DNA of 64,000 nt from Ruminiclostridium cellobioparum subsp. termitidis CT1112 (GTDB taxonomy: Bacteria; Bacillota; Clostridia; Acetivibrionales; DSM-1351): NCBI RefSeq assembly GCF_000350485.1, contig NZ_AORV01000035.1, forward strand, positions 141,163 through 205,162. Direction: 5' to 3'. Made by a program: the position numbers and the translations under genes. Under the pieces are notes generated by a model. That model had not been told where the DNA came from. It saw only the letters and a program-made list of their open reading frames with translations, and made no database searches. Of this stretch, positions 54,958 to 63,076 are shown piece after piece; position 1 is the first letter of the stretch; each line of letters begins with the position of its first letter.

Positions 54958-56229
54958 ATGGCAGATAAAAATTGGTTTCGGATTATCCCGGATAAAATAA
55001 GATACAGATTGGACAGTTTTAGAAATTCTCATATTGAAAAACACCGGCTGGAAAACGAGCTCCGGAAGAAAATGTTTGCCGAGCATATGAGAAATCATGA
55101 GGAAATAAACAGGCTGAAAAAGGAATTCAGACAAAAAATCGCCGGATATAACAGGAAACATGATGAACTTCAATGGTATCACAGGAATAACAGACTTTCA
55201 CAGATACTCATTGTTGTTTTTAATATTTTCATCTGGGTTATAATATTCCGTTTTTTCGGAGCCAAAACGCTGGCCATAGTGGCAGCCGCCATTATCACTA
55301 TCGGCGGAGTCATTCAGTTCCTGTTCAACATGCGTCTTGAGAAAATGATATTTAAACCCATAGGCAGTCTTAGAAAAGGTGTAGAGGAGATATCAAAGGG
55401 CAATTATGATATTGAAATCAAAAGCGAAATATTTAACGAGCTGGGTATTCTTATTAATTCTTTTAATAGCATGGCAAAAAAACTGAAGGAAGGTGAACTT
55501 TTAAAAAAGGCTTATGAAGAAAACCGGAAGACCTTGATAGCAAATATCTCCCATGACCTCAAAACTCCCATCACTTCCATTCAGGGGTATATTGAAACAA
55601 TGCTGGAAAGGCCTGATATACCGCAGGAAACTGTTAATAAGTACCATCAGATCATTTATAATAATGCCGCCTATCTGAATAAACTTATTGATGATCTGTT
55701 TTTATTTTCAAAGCTGGATATGCAAAAGCTTGAGTTTCATCAGGAGGATATCAGTATCCGGGCCTTTATGGCCGATTTGATGGAGGAATTTCAGTACGAG
55801 CTTGAAGACAGGTCCATAAAATTTTCATACACCGATACTCTCTCAGCAGAGTGCCATGTCCATATGGACCGTAAAAGGATAAACCAGGTGTTTAGAAATA
55901 TTATAGGCAATGCCATAAAATTTTGCGGTGAAAATGATACTGAGATAAATGTACGCTTATATGCTGATGAACAAAATATATTTTTTGATATCAGTGACAA
56001 CGGGCCCGGAATTCCTGGAGACAAGCTTCCAAACATTTTTGACAGGTTTTACAGGATAGATTCCGCAAGAACCAAGGATTTAATGAGCACCGGCCTGGGA
56101 CTTTCAATTGCAAAGGAGCTGGTGGAAGCCCACGGCGGCAGGATTTCCGCCACCAGTAAGGTTGACTCCGGCACCAGATTCACATTCAGCCTGCCCAAAT
56201 CCGAACCTATAAGAGGAGACGACAAATGA
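54958..56229 (+). CDS. Sensor histidine kinase with HAMP domain
   Basis: About 423 residues. The start is ATG 54958, with AAGGTGG 6 bp upstream; ATG 54943 has no RBS. A charged, coiled cytoplasmic N-terminal region of about 80 residues precedes two close helices (about 85-130) with almost no extracellular loop. HAMP (FKPIGSLRKGVEEISKGNYDI), HisKA with NISHDLKTPITSI, and HATPase_c with IIGNAIKF, DNGPGI and GLGLSIAKELV follow. The short loop is typical of kinases that sense membrane stress or work through an ABC transporter. It is cotranscribed with the response regulator (ATGA overlap). Confidence 0.93.
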   Translation: MADKNWFRIIPDKIRYRLDSFRNSHIEKHRLENELRKKMFAEHMRNHEEINRLKKEFRQKIAGYNRKHDELQWYHRNNRLSQILIVVFNIFIWVIIFRFFGAKTLAIVAAAIITIGGVIQFLFNMRLEKMIFKPIGSLRKGVEEISKGNYDIEIKSEIFNELGILINSFNSMAKKLKEGELLKKAYEENRKTLIANISHDLKTPITSIQGYIETMLERPDIPQETVNKYHQIIYNNAAYLNKLIDDLFLFSKLDMQKLEFHQEDISIRAFMADLMEEFQYELEDRSIKFSYTDTLSAECHVHMDRKRINQVFRNIIGNAIKFCGENDTEINVRLYADEQNIFFDISDNGPGIPGDKLPNIFDRFYRIDSARTKDLMSTGLGLSIAKELVEAHGGRISATSKVDSGTRFTFSLPKSEPIRGDDK

Positions 56230-56912
56230 AACAGATTTTGATTATTGAAGATGATATAAATATTGCCGAAATGGAACGGGATTACCTTCAGCTGAACGGA
56301 TACAAATGTGAAATAGCCCATGACGGCATACACGGACTTAAATCAGCACTGCAGGGAATATATGATGTTGTTATTGTGGACTTGATGCTGCCGGGCAAGG
56401 ACGGGTATGAAATAATCAGAGAGCTTAGGAAGAAGTTTGAAATACCCATCCTGGTGGTCTCGGCAAGAACGGAAGACATTGATAAAATAAGAGGTCTTGA
56501 TTTCGGTGCGGATGATTATCTCACCAAGCCCTTCAGTCCTGCCGAACTGGCCGCAAGGGTAAAATCGCACATAAACAGATATGAAAGACTCAAGGGGAAT
56601 AATGCCTCCTCCGAAATCATCGCCCACGGCGGACTGGAAATAAACACTGCCTCGCATAGAGTATTTGTCAACGGAAAGGAGATACAGCTGACCTCCAAGG
56701 AATATGCGACGCTTGTGTTCCTCGCCACCAACCCCAACATTGTTTTCACAAAAGAACATATTTTTGAGAGGGTATGGGGCGATGACATATATGGTGACAC
56801 GGCCACAGTTCCGGTGCATATCCAGAAAATCCGTAAAAAGATCGAAAAGGACCCTGCAAATCCTGAGTTTATTGAGACTCTCTGGGGAACCGGCTACAGG
56901 TTTAAGGCCTGA
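56226..56912 (+). CDS. OmpR/PhoB family response regulator
   Basis: A 228-residue regulator: receiver domain with EDD (8-10), phosphoacceptor Asp in VDLMLPG (about D52), Lys in DYLTKPF (about K101), and a winged-helix DNA-binding domain (about 125-228) ending VWGTGYRF-like (LWGTGYRFKA). ATG overlaps the kinase stop. It likely binds the 11-bp repeats upstream and controls the divergent exporter. Its stop is 2 bp from the stop of the convergent ArsA-type gene, with no terminator room between. Confidence 0.94.
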   Translation: MKQILIIEDDINIAEMERDYLQLNGYKCEIAHDGIHGLKSALQGIYDVVIVDLMLPGKDGYEIIRELRKKFEIPILVVSARTEDIDKIRGLDFGADDYLTKPFSPAELAARVKSHINRYERLKGNNASSEIIAHGGLEINTASHRVFVNGKEIQLTSKEYATLVFLATNPNIVFTKEHIFERVWGDDIYGDTATVPVHIQKIRKKIEKDPANPEFIETLWGTGYRFKA

Positions 56913-56914
56913 CA

Positions 56915-58075
56915 CTAAGCAAAGTGAAGGTTGAGCCTGCCGTCCTCATATTTTGCACCGGTGATTTCCATCGGCTGAAGCTTCGCAGGCAGTACCAGAC
57001 ATCTCCTTTCATTCTTGATTGAGATGGTTATTTCATCACCCTTCTGTGAAAGCTTCAACTCCTTTTTATCCACAAAAGGCATATTGATTGCAAGGATGTA
57101 ACCATTCTGATCTTTCTCAACCGAGAATATTTTTTCATTGAAAAGAACCTTTTTGGGATCTGTTTTCCTGTACAGCTGCTGCGCTATGGTATTCAAGATG
57201 TCAAGCCTTCTCAATTCGCAGTTGAGCAGTTCCAGCTTGAAAACGGGAATTCCTTTAAAACTGTCGGTAATATCCCTGATACTGTCCTTCTGAATTTGAG
57301 CCCACTTCTCGAAATAGCCGCACAGGGAAGCCTCCGAGAATATTCTGTTTATGATTATACAGTCGACATTATAATCAAAAAGATGCAGGTAGGAAAAGCT
57401 CCTCTTTGCCTCCTTGACTACTATCTTCTCAGGAGTGGTAACTATTCTTATGCTCACCGCCTCTTTATTCATCATCAATTGATGCAATTGATCAATTCTG
57501 TCATATAATCTTTCAATCTCATCGAAGGTTTCATCAGACGGCATGGGTACTTTAACGGTTGCCTGTATAATGGGCCCTGCTATTTTTGCCCCCTTCCGCT
57601 TGATGGGGAAAAGCTTTTCCATCCACCATTTGAACAGATCCGGAAATTTAAGCAGGGACATGGTTTCTCCCGTCGGTGCACAGTCAACTATCAATACGTC
57701 GTATATGCCCTCGTCATGGATATCCTTTATCTTCAACAGGGACATCAGCTCATCAAATCCGGGAAACACCAGTAATTCTTCGCTTTCAACAGTTCTTTCC
57801 GACTTGAGCATCATAAGCTTTTCCAGATATCCTTTTACATTTCCCCAGGACTTTTCATTTTCCAGTACCGAGTCAATTTCCATGGCATATAGATTCCTGC
57901 TTATTTCAGCAGGTTCATTTGACAGCCTGACGTCGAAGGAATCACTCAAGCTGTGTGCCAGGTCAGTACTGACTACAAGCACCTTTTTGCCGTCGGCGGC
58001 TATTTTGCAGGCAGTTGCAGCCGCGATGCTGGTTTTGCCCACTCCGCCTTTTCCTGTATATAATATTATTCTCAT
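56915..58075 (-). CDS. ArsA-type ATPase with C-terminal HSP20-like domain (1)
   Basis: A 386-residue ATPase of the ArsA/Get3 family. The deviant Walker A is GKGGVGKTS (8-16). STDLAHSLSD is switch I and DCAPTGET is switch II. Residues about 310-386 form an HSP20-like ArsA domain ending MEITGAKYEDGRLNLHF. No arsenic-efflux pump or ArsR is nearby, so a protein-targeting or chaperone-like role is more likely than arsenite export (inference). RBS AAGGAG lies upstream. It is the last gene of the MarR-ArsA-small protein-ArsA cluster. Confidence 0.88.
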   Translation of the reverse strand: MRIILYTGKGGVGKTSIAAATACKIAADGKKVLVVSTDLAHSLSDSFDVRLSNEPAEISRNLYAMEIDSVLENEKSWGNVKGYLEKLMMLKSERTVESEELLVFPGFDELMSLLKIKDIHDEGIYDVLIVDCAPTGETMSLLKFPDLFKWWMEKLFPIKRKGAKIAGPIIQATVKVPMPSDETFDEIERLYDRIDQLHQLMMNKEAVSIRIVTTPEKIVVKEAKRSFSYLHLFDYNVDCIIINRIFSEASLCGYFEKWAQIQKDSIRDITDSFKGIPVFKLELLNCELRRLDILNTIAQQLYRKTDPKKVLFNEKIFSVEKDQNGYILAINMPFVDKKELKLSQKGDEITISIKNERRCLVLPAKLQPMEITGAKYEDGRLNLHFA

Positions 58076-58144
58076 AATGCTTGCTCCTTTTCAATAATTT
58101 TTAACTTTTATGAACCAGATTAACCCATTGCGCCGGTTAGCTGA

Positions 58145-58405
58145 TCAGTTAAAGTCGACGTCAACCCGCTTTACAGCTTTCTTATCCTCAGTTTTCCCGG
58201 TATTATCCTGATCCGGCCGGCTTACGTTCTCCTGCTGTGAAAAATTTTCCGAAATAATTTCCATGGCAATATCCTTCAATAAATTGCCTGCATCCCTTTC
58301 GAGGGTCTCAACCCTATGTTTCATACCCTCGGGCAGTATTTCCTTTATAGCCTGGTATCTGAGGATTTCAGCCCTTATCATCTTTTTTGCAAATTCTTTA
58401 TTCAT
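58145..58405 (-). CDS. Small protein between two ArsA ATPases, C-terminal VxV tail
   Basis: An 86-residue protein from ATG 58405 (RBS GGAGG). Residues 1-50 form amphipathic helices (MNKEFAKKMIRAEILRYQAI at the start), followed by a charged, disordered stretch rich in Gln, Asp and Lys. It ends VKRVDVDFN. I do not recognise a family. The tail closely resembles the C-terminus of the MarR protein of the same cluster (VKRVKRINIE). Placement between the two ArsA-type genes suggests an adaptor or client for those ATPases. Confidence 0.75.
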   Translation of the reverse strand: MNKEFAKKMIRAEILRYQAIKEILPEGMKHRVETLERDAGNLLKDIAMEIISENFSQQENVSRPDQDNTGKTEDKKAVKRVDVDFN

Positions 58406-58444
58406 AAATAGTACCTCCGCCTTTCCGCACAAATCCTAAATAAA

Positions 58445-59611
58445 TCACTCAAAATATATACTCAGAGTTCCGGCATCCAGCCTGGCCGATGCCATCTGAT
58501 ATTTTCTTACGCTATTTGGAATTGGAATATTTCTTTTAAAGTTTCCAATTTTGATTATGATATCTGTGCCTGATTCAAAAAGATCAAATGCACCCTTCTC
58601 AGCTAGCGGCACATACACATCCAGCCGGTATCCCCTGTCAGTCTTATTGAAAGTTTCATTTACAGTGGTTTTCAGCACCCTGAATAGATTTCGGTCGTCA
58701 AGAGAATCGGCCGCCACCCTTTCCAGGCCTTTAACTCCGTTAATATCCTCTTCATACCATTTGATCCTATACACGGGTATGTTTGCAAATACAGCTTCAA
58801 TTTCTTCAAGGTAATTGGACTGAATCTGCTTCCATTGGTCAAAAAATCTGTTGTCGACATCCTCCGGAATTATTCTGTTGATATAAAGACCATCCACATT
58901 AAAATTGTACAGGTTCAAATACATATAGTTTCTTTTGGTTTCTTCCACAACCATTTTCTCAGGAATGGTGACAAGTCTGATACTGCATGTATCCCGGTCC
59001 TTTAACAGCGTTTGAAGGGTTCCCAGCTTGACATACAGCTTCTCTATGTCATTCATTGCCCTGTCATCTGGCATTTCAATTTTGAATGCCACCCTGGATA
59101 TGGGCCTTAGGACTTTTAACGCCACCTTTCCGATGGGAAAGAGCTTTTCCATATACCATGAAAGCAGTTCGGGAAACTTCAACAGGGACAGCGTTTCCCC
59201 TGTGGGCGCACAATCCACGATGATCAGGTCGTATATGCCGGAATCATACAATTCTTTTATCTTCAGCAATGAGAAAAGCTCCTCTATTCCCGGAAAAACA
59301 ACTATATCGTCAAAGATCTCACTATCAGCCCGGTTTTCAAACGTCAGCATATTCTTAAAGGCTTTGGATATCGTTCCGTAATATCTCTCCATCTCATAAT
59401 TTGAATCAATTTCAAGGCCGTCCAGATTCCCAAGGATTTCAACCGGCTCCTCCTTCAGCTCCTTCATGAACAAATCACTCAGATTGTGAGCCATATCGGT
59501 GCTCACTATCAGGGTCTTTTTCCCCTCCCCGGCCGCTTTTACGGCATGTGCGGCAGCAGTGCTGGTTTTTCCCACTCCGCCTTTTCCTGTAAAAATAATT
59601 ATTCTTCCCAT
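58445..59611 (-). CDS. ArsA-type ATPase with C-terminal HSP20-like domain (2)
   Basis: A 388-residue paralogue of the other ArsA-type ATPase here. The start is ATG 59611 (RBS GGAGG), not the longer frame. GKGGVGKTS (8-16), STDMAHNLSD and DCAPTGET are all present. The HSP20-like C-terminal domain (about 310-388) ends MASARLDAGTLSIYF. The two proteins share order and length, so they may pair as a heterodimer like the two halves of ArsA (inference). Its upstream region contains a copy of the palindrome also found before the marR-type gene. Confidence 0.88.
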   Translation of the reverse strand: MGRIIIFTGKGGVGKTSTAAAHAVKAAGEGKKTLIVSTDMAHNLSDLFMKELKEEPVEILGNLDGLEIDSNYEMERYYGTISKAFKNMLTFENRADSEIFDDIVVFPGIEELFSLLKIKELYDSGIYDLIIVDCAPTGETLSLLKFPELLSWYMEKLFPIGKVALKVLRPISRVAFKIEMPDDRAMNDIEKLYVKLGTLQTLLKDRDTCSIRLVTIPEKMVVEETKRNYMYLNLYNFNVDGLYINRIIPEDVDNRFFDQWKQIQSNYLEEIEAVFANIPVYRIKWYEEDINGVKGLERVAADSLDDRNLFRVLKTTVNETFNKTDRGYRLDVYVPLAEKGAFDLFESGTDIIIKIGNFKRNIPIPNSVRKYQMASARLDAGTLSIYFE

Positions 59612-59681
59612 AACAGCCTCCATTTCCAATGCAACATTTACTATTTCGGTCACACCAGTTTTATTTAACTTCCCTTCGAGA

Positions 59682-59702
59682 ATAGTTCTTTTATCGAAGT
59701 AT
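59682..59702. promoter_or_regulatory. MarR-type operator upstream of the ArsA-type gene
   Basis: ATAGTTC-N7-GAAGTAT, an imperfect 21-bp palindrome, is the same half-sites and spacing as at 60262-60282. It lies about 70-90 bp upstream of the ATPase start. Confidence 0.65.
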
Positions 59703-59745
59703 TTTTGTAAAAAAATTTGCCTTACTCTTAACTATTAATTAATTA

Positions 59746-60249
59746 TTACTCAATATTAATCCTTTTAACTCTTTTAACTGTACCATTATCTTCACCCTGC
59801 CCCGGTTTTCCCTTTTTCAGTATACCGATCACCTTGCCTATAATATTGATTCCTGCTGCCCTTTCTTCCTCTGTCAGGGCTTTATAAATCTCACCGAAGT
59901 AATAGGCGGCAAGCTTTTTCTCTTCGTCAATAAAAGCCTGGGCAGCCGGTGTCAGCACGATGTTTACCACCCTGCGGTCTTCATTTCCTCTGATTCTTTC
60001 AACCATATTCTTTTTTTCAAGCCTGCCCACCACTCCGGTTGCCGTATTCAGGGGTGCACAAATATACTCGGAGAGCTCGGTCATGTTGGCCGTATTCTTT
60101 TTATACAGGTAAAGAAGAACCAATAACTCATTCTTGGAATAATCCAAAAAAACCGTACTCCACTGCTCCGGAAAAAACAAAAACTTAAATTGGTCTATAT
60201 AATCGAATATTATTGTCTCTATATCAAAACTCTTGCTGCTGATTATCAC
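59746..60249 (-). CDS. MarR family transcriptional regulator with basic C-terminal tail
   Basis: A 167-residue winged-helix regulator starting at GTG 60249 (AAGGGG upstream). The DNA-recognition region is MTELSEYICAPLNTATGVVGRLEKKNMVERIRGNEDRRVVNIVLT, with the typical wing residues DRR. After the dimer helices comes a flexible Gly/Lys linker and a tail ending VKRVKRINIE, unusual for MarR. Operator copies lie over its own promoter and upstream of the ArsA-type gene, which implies autoregulation and control of the ATPases. Confidence 0.9.
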   Translation of the reverse strand: MIISSKSFDIETIIFDYIDQFKFLFFPEQWSTVFLDYSKNELLVLLYLYKKNTANMTELSEYICAPLNTATGVVGRLEKKNMVERIRGNEDRRVVNIVLTPAAQAFIDEEKKLAAYYFGEIYKALTEEERAAGINIIGKVIGILKKGKPGQGEDNGTVKRVKRINIE

Positions 60250-60261
60250 ACACCCCTTAAA

Positions 60262-60306
60262 ATAGTTCTTTACTCGAAGTATATTTTTATTCTATACCCG
60301 AAGTAT
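60262..60306. promoter_or_regulatory. Tandem MarR-type operators over the marR promoter
   Basis: One copy of ATAGTTC-N7-GAAGTAT lies at 60262-60282. A more degenerate copy at 60286-60306 keeps the GAAGTAT half-site. The second overlaps the spacer and -10 of the promoter, so binding would block transcription. Confidence 0.6.
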
Positions 60307-60317
60307 TGAATTGTCAA
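60289..60317 (-). promoter_or_regulatory. Sigma-A promoter of the marR-type gene
   Basis: On the minus strand TTGACA (60312-60317), a 17-bp spacer and TAGAAT (60289-60294) form a near-consensus promoter about 40 bp upstream of the GTG. Confidence 0.75.
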
Positions 60318-60332
60318 ATATTTTCCGTAAAA

Positions 60333-60809
60333 TTAACCGATTTTACCCTTTATATGTTTGTTTACCACCTGTACAATAAAAACCCCTGCGGCGGCAGGAA
60401 TTATTTGTCCTATGCATAAACCCGGTGCCAGCACGGAATATGGTATATTTAAAAGTTTTGAGAGCCATATGGGTACCAGCAGGCCCGGGCCCAAAACCAA
60501 AGGTATTGTAATCAGCCACATATTCCAGTTAAATTTGCGTACCAGATAAACCGCCCCCGAAGTTATTATTCCTGCTAAAGCTCCTCCTATCATATCCAGC
60601 GGTCCAAGTCCTCCCATTACGGTATTGCTGAGGAAGTTGGCCAGGCCCAGAGGTACTATGAGGAACGGATATACGTAGCTTAATGAATACAGAGAAGTGG
60701 CTATTCTTATCTGATACTGCCCAAAGGCAAAGCCCTGTGATACAAACATTATTACAACGTACAATGCAATAATGACTGCTGAAATGGTTATTTTTTTTAC
60801 TGTTTTCAT
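60333..60809 (-). CDS. QueT-like ECF substrate-binding membrane protein
   Basis: A 158-residue hydrophobic protein with five or six helices matching the QueT pattern: FGQYQIRIATSLYSLSYVYPF, then GLANFLSN and GPLDMIGGALAG. QueT proteins are S components of energy-coupling-factor importers for queuosine precursors. No EcfA or EcfT is encoded nearby, so a shared module would be needed. RBS GGAGGGA precedes ATG 60809, which overlaps the activase stop as ATGA. Coupling to a dehydratase-type radical system is unexpected, so the substrate may differ from the family's usual one. Confidence 0.8.
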   Translation of the reverse strand: MKTVKKITISAVIIALYVVIMFVSQGFAFGQYQIRIATSLYSLSYVYPFLIVPLGLANFLSNTVMGGLGPLDMIGGALAGIITSGAVYLVRKFNWNMWLITIPLVLGPGLLVPIWLSKLLNIPYSVLAPGLCIGQIIPAAAGVFIVQVVNKHIKGKIG

Positions 60810-61585
60810 AAAGTCCCTCCTCTTGTCGGAATGAATTCCGCATATGCACAGCAGCCTATGGCTCCGTTGAACTGGGGTTCAGCCATGTGAACAATACTGT
60901 CAAAATCCTCCTCAAGATATTTTTGCAGGGCTTTGTTTCCTGCAACTCCCCCGGATAAGACCAGCTTTTCCCCTTTAAATCTTGTCAGCATGGGGCTGAG
61001 TTTTTTATACAAGGAATAATTTACACCTGCACAAAGCTCCTCAATTCCGATGCCCTCTGCTATCTTTCCTATCAGTTCCGATTCGGAAAATACCGAACAG
61101 GTGGAGTTAAGCGGCACAGGGGTTTCAAAATGCCGTGACATTTCCTCAAGGGGCACTTCCAGTACGGCTGCCATATTTTCAAGATATCTGCCGCAGGAAG
61201 CCGCACATTTTTCATTCAGCTCCAAATCGGTAACAAGGCCCTTTTCAACCCTCACCACCTTGACGTCCTGCCCTCCGATATCCAGTAAAATAAAGTCCCT
61301 TAGCTTTGTTTGATACATTGCCCCATATGCATGGGCCTTTATTTCAGTTATTGGCTTGAAGCTGCATAAGTCGGTGTTGTTTCTGCCATAACCGGTGGAT
61401 ACGGCTTTATCCGGCTTGCCGAAGCCGATACGTTCCACGTCGGCCAGCAGCCTGCCATCTTTATGTATACAAAAGCTCTTATAAAAAGTCATGGTGCTGA
61501 TTTTTCTCTTTTCAACCAGCGTACCGTTATCCATATAAGCGATCTTTACCTCTCTGCTGCCCATATCAATTCCCAATACTTTCAC
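60806..61585 (-). CDS. 2-Hydroxyacyl-CoA dehydratase activase (BadF/HgdC family ATPase)
   Basis: A 259-residue ASKHA-fold ATPase that uses ATP to push low-potential electrons from a bridging [4Fe-4S] cluster into its partner. The first phosphate loop is GIDMGSREVKI, the second is LLDIGGQDVKV, and cluster Cys lie in NEKCAASCGRYLE and NSTCSVFSESE. The adenosine motif is SGGVAGN. GTG 61585 overlaps the dehydratase stop as GTGA, with GGGGGTG upstream. It should activate the HgdB-like protein encoded immediately before it. Confidence 0.92.
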   Translation of the reverse strand: MKVLGIDMGSREVKIAYMDNGTLVEKRKISTMTFYKSFCIHKDGRLLADVERIGFGKPDKAVSTGYGRNNTDLCSFKPITEIKAHAYGAMYQTKLRDFILLDIGGQDVKVVRVEKGLVTDLELNEKCAASCGRYLENMAAVLEVPLEEMSRHFETPVPLNSTCSVFSESELIGKIAEGIGIEELCAGVNYSLYKKLSPMLTRFKGEKLVLSGGVAGNKALQKYLEEDFDSIVHMAEPQFNGAIGCCAYAEFIPTRGGTL

Positions 61586-62583
61586 GCCGGCACCCCCTTG
61601 AGATCCGAAAGCATATCCAAAAATGCCTCCAATCTGAGTTTCGTTCTGGGATCAAGCCGGTTGGACTTATCTCCCTCAATCGTCAGAACAGGTATTTCAA
61701 GTTCCCGTTTGATTATAATATCCTCGATGGCCCTGTGACAAAATGCCTGGGTGTAATGTATCAGCCCGTCAAGCTCCCTGAGCTTTATCTGTTTTTTTAT
61801 CTCACTGAGCCTGAAATCCAGATTATAGGGATATGTGTAGTCATAATACTGCCGGTATATACTCTCTGCTTCCATTGACCTTGGAAATGCAAATTCGCGC
61901 TGAACCTCATTGTATACTATTCTGGCGTCATAGTCTTCCACATACCGGTACAGATCACCAGTCATGGGGGGCACGCCTATATATCCCAGACGGAGTGCCT
62001 GGGTATGCGGGGTTCTCTTACCTATTTCAGATATTTTTTTCTTCAGCTCTTCAAGGCATTGTACCGCATCTCCATTGAAATCACTCAGCGAAACCTGGTA
62101 TAAATGATTTTCCAAACCCGTGGCCTTGTTATCAATATAGGTAAGTTTATCCATTACCCTGGCATACTGCCGAAGTTCGGCTAAATCCTCCCTCACTGCT
62201 TCTGCCTGTGAAAGTGCTACTCCGAACCTGTCCATAAATTTATTTATTTCGGCAGTGACACTTTCCGGCGTGTGTTCGGAGGGGTAGGAAAAATCATATG
62301 TCTTAATTCCCATGCCCCTCAATACCTCCATTAATGCCCTGGTATTGGAGCAGTCCCCCTCCAGCACCCCGACAAGCTCATCTATCCCGCAGCGCAGGCA
62401 GGCTCCGTAAATCCCTTTTATCCATGCGCAGGAGCTCTTTGGAAAACCGTCCCTTTCAGCTCTCTCTATATCCTGCGCGCAGGCTTCGGATGATATGAAA
62501 ACATTGTTCAGATCAATAACCCTGTAGCCCGCCGCAAGCAGTACCTCAACCGGCACGGTTGTGGTTATTCCGATATTTTTCAT
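61582..62583 (-). CDS. 2-Hydroxyacyl-CoA dehydratase-like protein (HgdB/DCCP-related)
   Basis: A 333-residue single-subunit member of the HgdB family (COG1775 type). N-terminal Cys residues C35, C52, C62, C65 and C78 (SEACAQD, GACLRCG, EGDCSN) and a late Cys in QAFCHR could hold the iron-sulfur cluster. YIGVPPMTGDLY and the final IEGDKSNRLDPRTKLR region are typical. Classical dehydratases have two such subunits; a lone homologue plus activase resembles the double-cubane-cluster protein systems that perform ATP-driven reductions. It is shorter than those proteins. RBS GGGGGAA precedes ATG 62583. A structured leader with a terminator precedes it. Confidence 0.85.
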   Translation of the reverse strand: MKNIGITTTVPVEVLLAAGYRVIDLNNVFISSEACAQDIERAERDGFPKSSCAWIKGIYGACLRCGIDELVGVLEGDCSNTRALMEVLRGMGIKTYDFSYPSEHTPESVTAEINKFMDRFGVALSQAEAVREDLAELRQYARVMDKLTYIDNKATGLENHLYQVSLSDFNGDAVQCLEELKKKISEIGKRTPHTQALRLGYIGVPPMTGDLYRYVEDYDARIVYNEVQREFAFPRSMEAESIYRQYYDYTYPYNLDFRLSEIKKQIKLRELDGLIHYTQAFCHRAIEDIIIKRELEIPVLTIEGDKSNRLDPRTKLRLEAFLDMLSDLKGVPA

Positions 62584-62767
62584 TGGTTCCCCCTCATAAG
62601 TAAAAATATAAATTCAACAGAATTATGGATTAAACTTTTTATACTTTCCCGGACAATAAAAAAAGGGCATAAGCCCCCTGTAAACAAAAATAAGCCGTCC
62701 TCCGACAGCCGGTCCGTAGTTTTGTTTATAGACAGGATGGTTACGAACTGTCTTATTAAGTTAAGCT
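62584..62767 (-). ncRNA. Structured 5' leader with attenuator, candidate riboswitch
   Basis: The transcript from the promoter at 62774-62803 would carry about 184 nt before the dehydratase ATG. Seen in order: hairpin GACAG/CTGTC (62752-62731), stem TAAACAAAA/TTTTGTTTA (62728-62681) closing a GC-rich 30-nt region with repeated ACGG, and a terminator-like hairpin with T7 (62679-62657). AATAAG near the 5' end could pair with CTTATT after the GC-rich core. No known riboswitch class was recognised. A 67-codon frame here (62580-62783) is not considered coding. Confidence 0.5.
62657..62679 (-). terminator. Attenuator-like terminator in the dehydratase leader
   Basis: GGGGGC-TTAT-GCCCTT hairpin (four G-C and two G-U pairs) followed by seven T residues on the minus strand, 73 bp before the dehydratase start codon. 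Confidence 0.6.
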
Positions 62768-62773
62768 GGATTG

Positions 62774-62803
62774 ATTGTATCACGTAATAACTCTCAAAGT
62801 CAA
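62774..62803 (-). promoter_or_regulatory. Sigma-A promoter of the dehydratase operon
   Basis: TTGACT (62798-62803), an 18-bp spacer and TACAAT (62774-62779) on the minus strand; the predicted start is near 62767. Confidence 0.75.
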
Positions 62804-63023
62804 CAGAGCAGTAACGGCCCTTTATAAAAAAATTTTCTGTTTTATGTTTAGAGTTTATTTAAAGAGGTATATATTAAATACAATCATTAATGGTTGATAA
62901 AATAAAGTAATTACCGGAAGGAGATGGGTCCGCCAGAAATTTAATATGAGGTTCGGATCAAAGGTAGTAGAAAGTATGAGGTTAATTGGAAAGCATGAGT
63001 AAAATTTGTTTCGCGAAACCGGT

Positions 63024-63061
63024 ATAACGGTCGGATTAATAGTTGCATATCCGGCCGTTAT
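63024..63061. terminator. Inverted repeat after the methyltransferase gene
   Basis: ATAACGGTCGGAT pairs with ATCCGGCCGTTAT (13 bp, one G-U) around a 12-base loop, 16 bp beyond the methyltransferase stop. There is no long T-run, so terminator function is tentative. The remaining gap to 62804 shows no gene. Confidence 0.5.
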
Positions 63062-63076
63062 TACTGTTTTCCGGCA

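Noticed and set aside
56915..59611. Arsenic resistance operon
   Set aside because: No arsB, arsC, arsR or acr3 nearby, and the ATPases carry HSP20-like tails; an ars role is not supported.
62690..62720. Guanidine-II (mini-ykkC)-like riboswitch from two ACGG motifs
   Set aside because: The ACGG motifs are not in hairpin loops closed by complementary flanks, which that class requires.
62580..62783. 67-codon open frame upstream of the dehydratase gene
   Set aside because: It coincides with the promoter, the structured leader and the terminator, has no RBS, and its 3' end merely translates the next gene's RBS.
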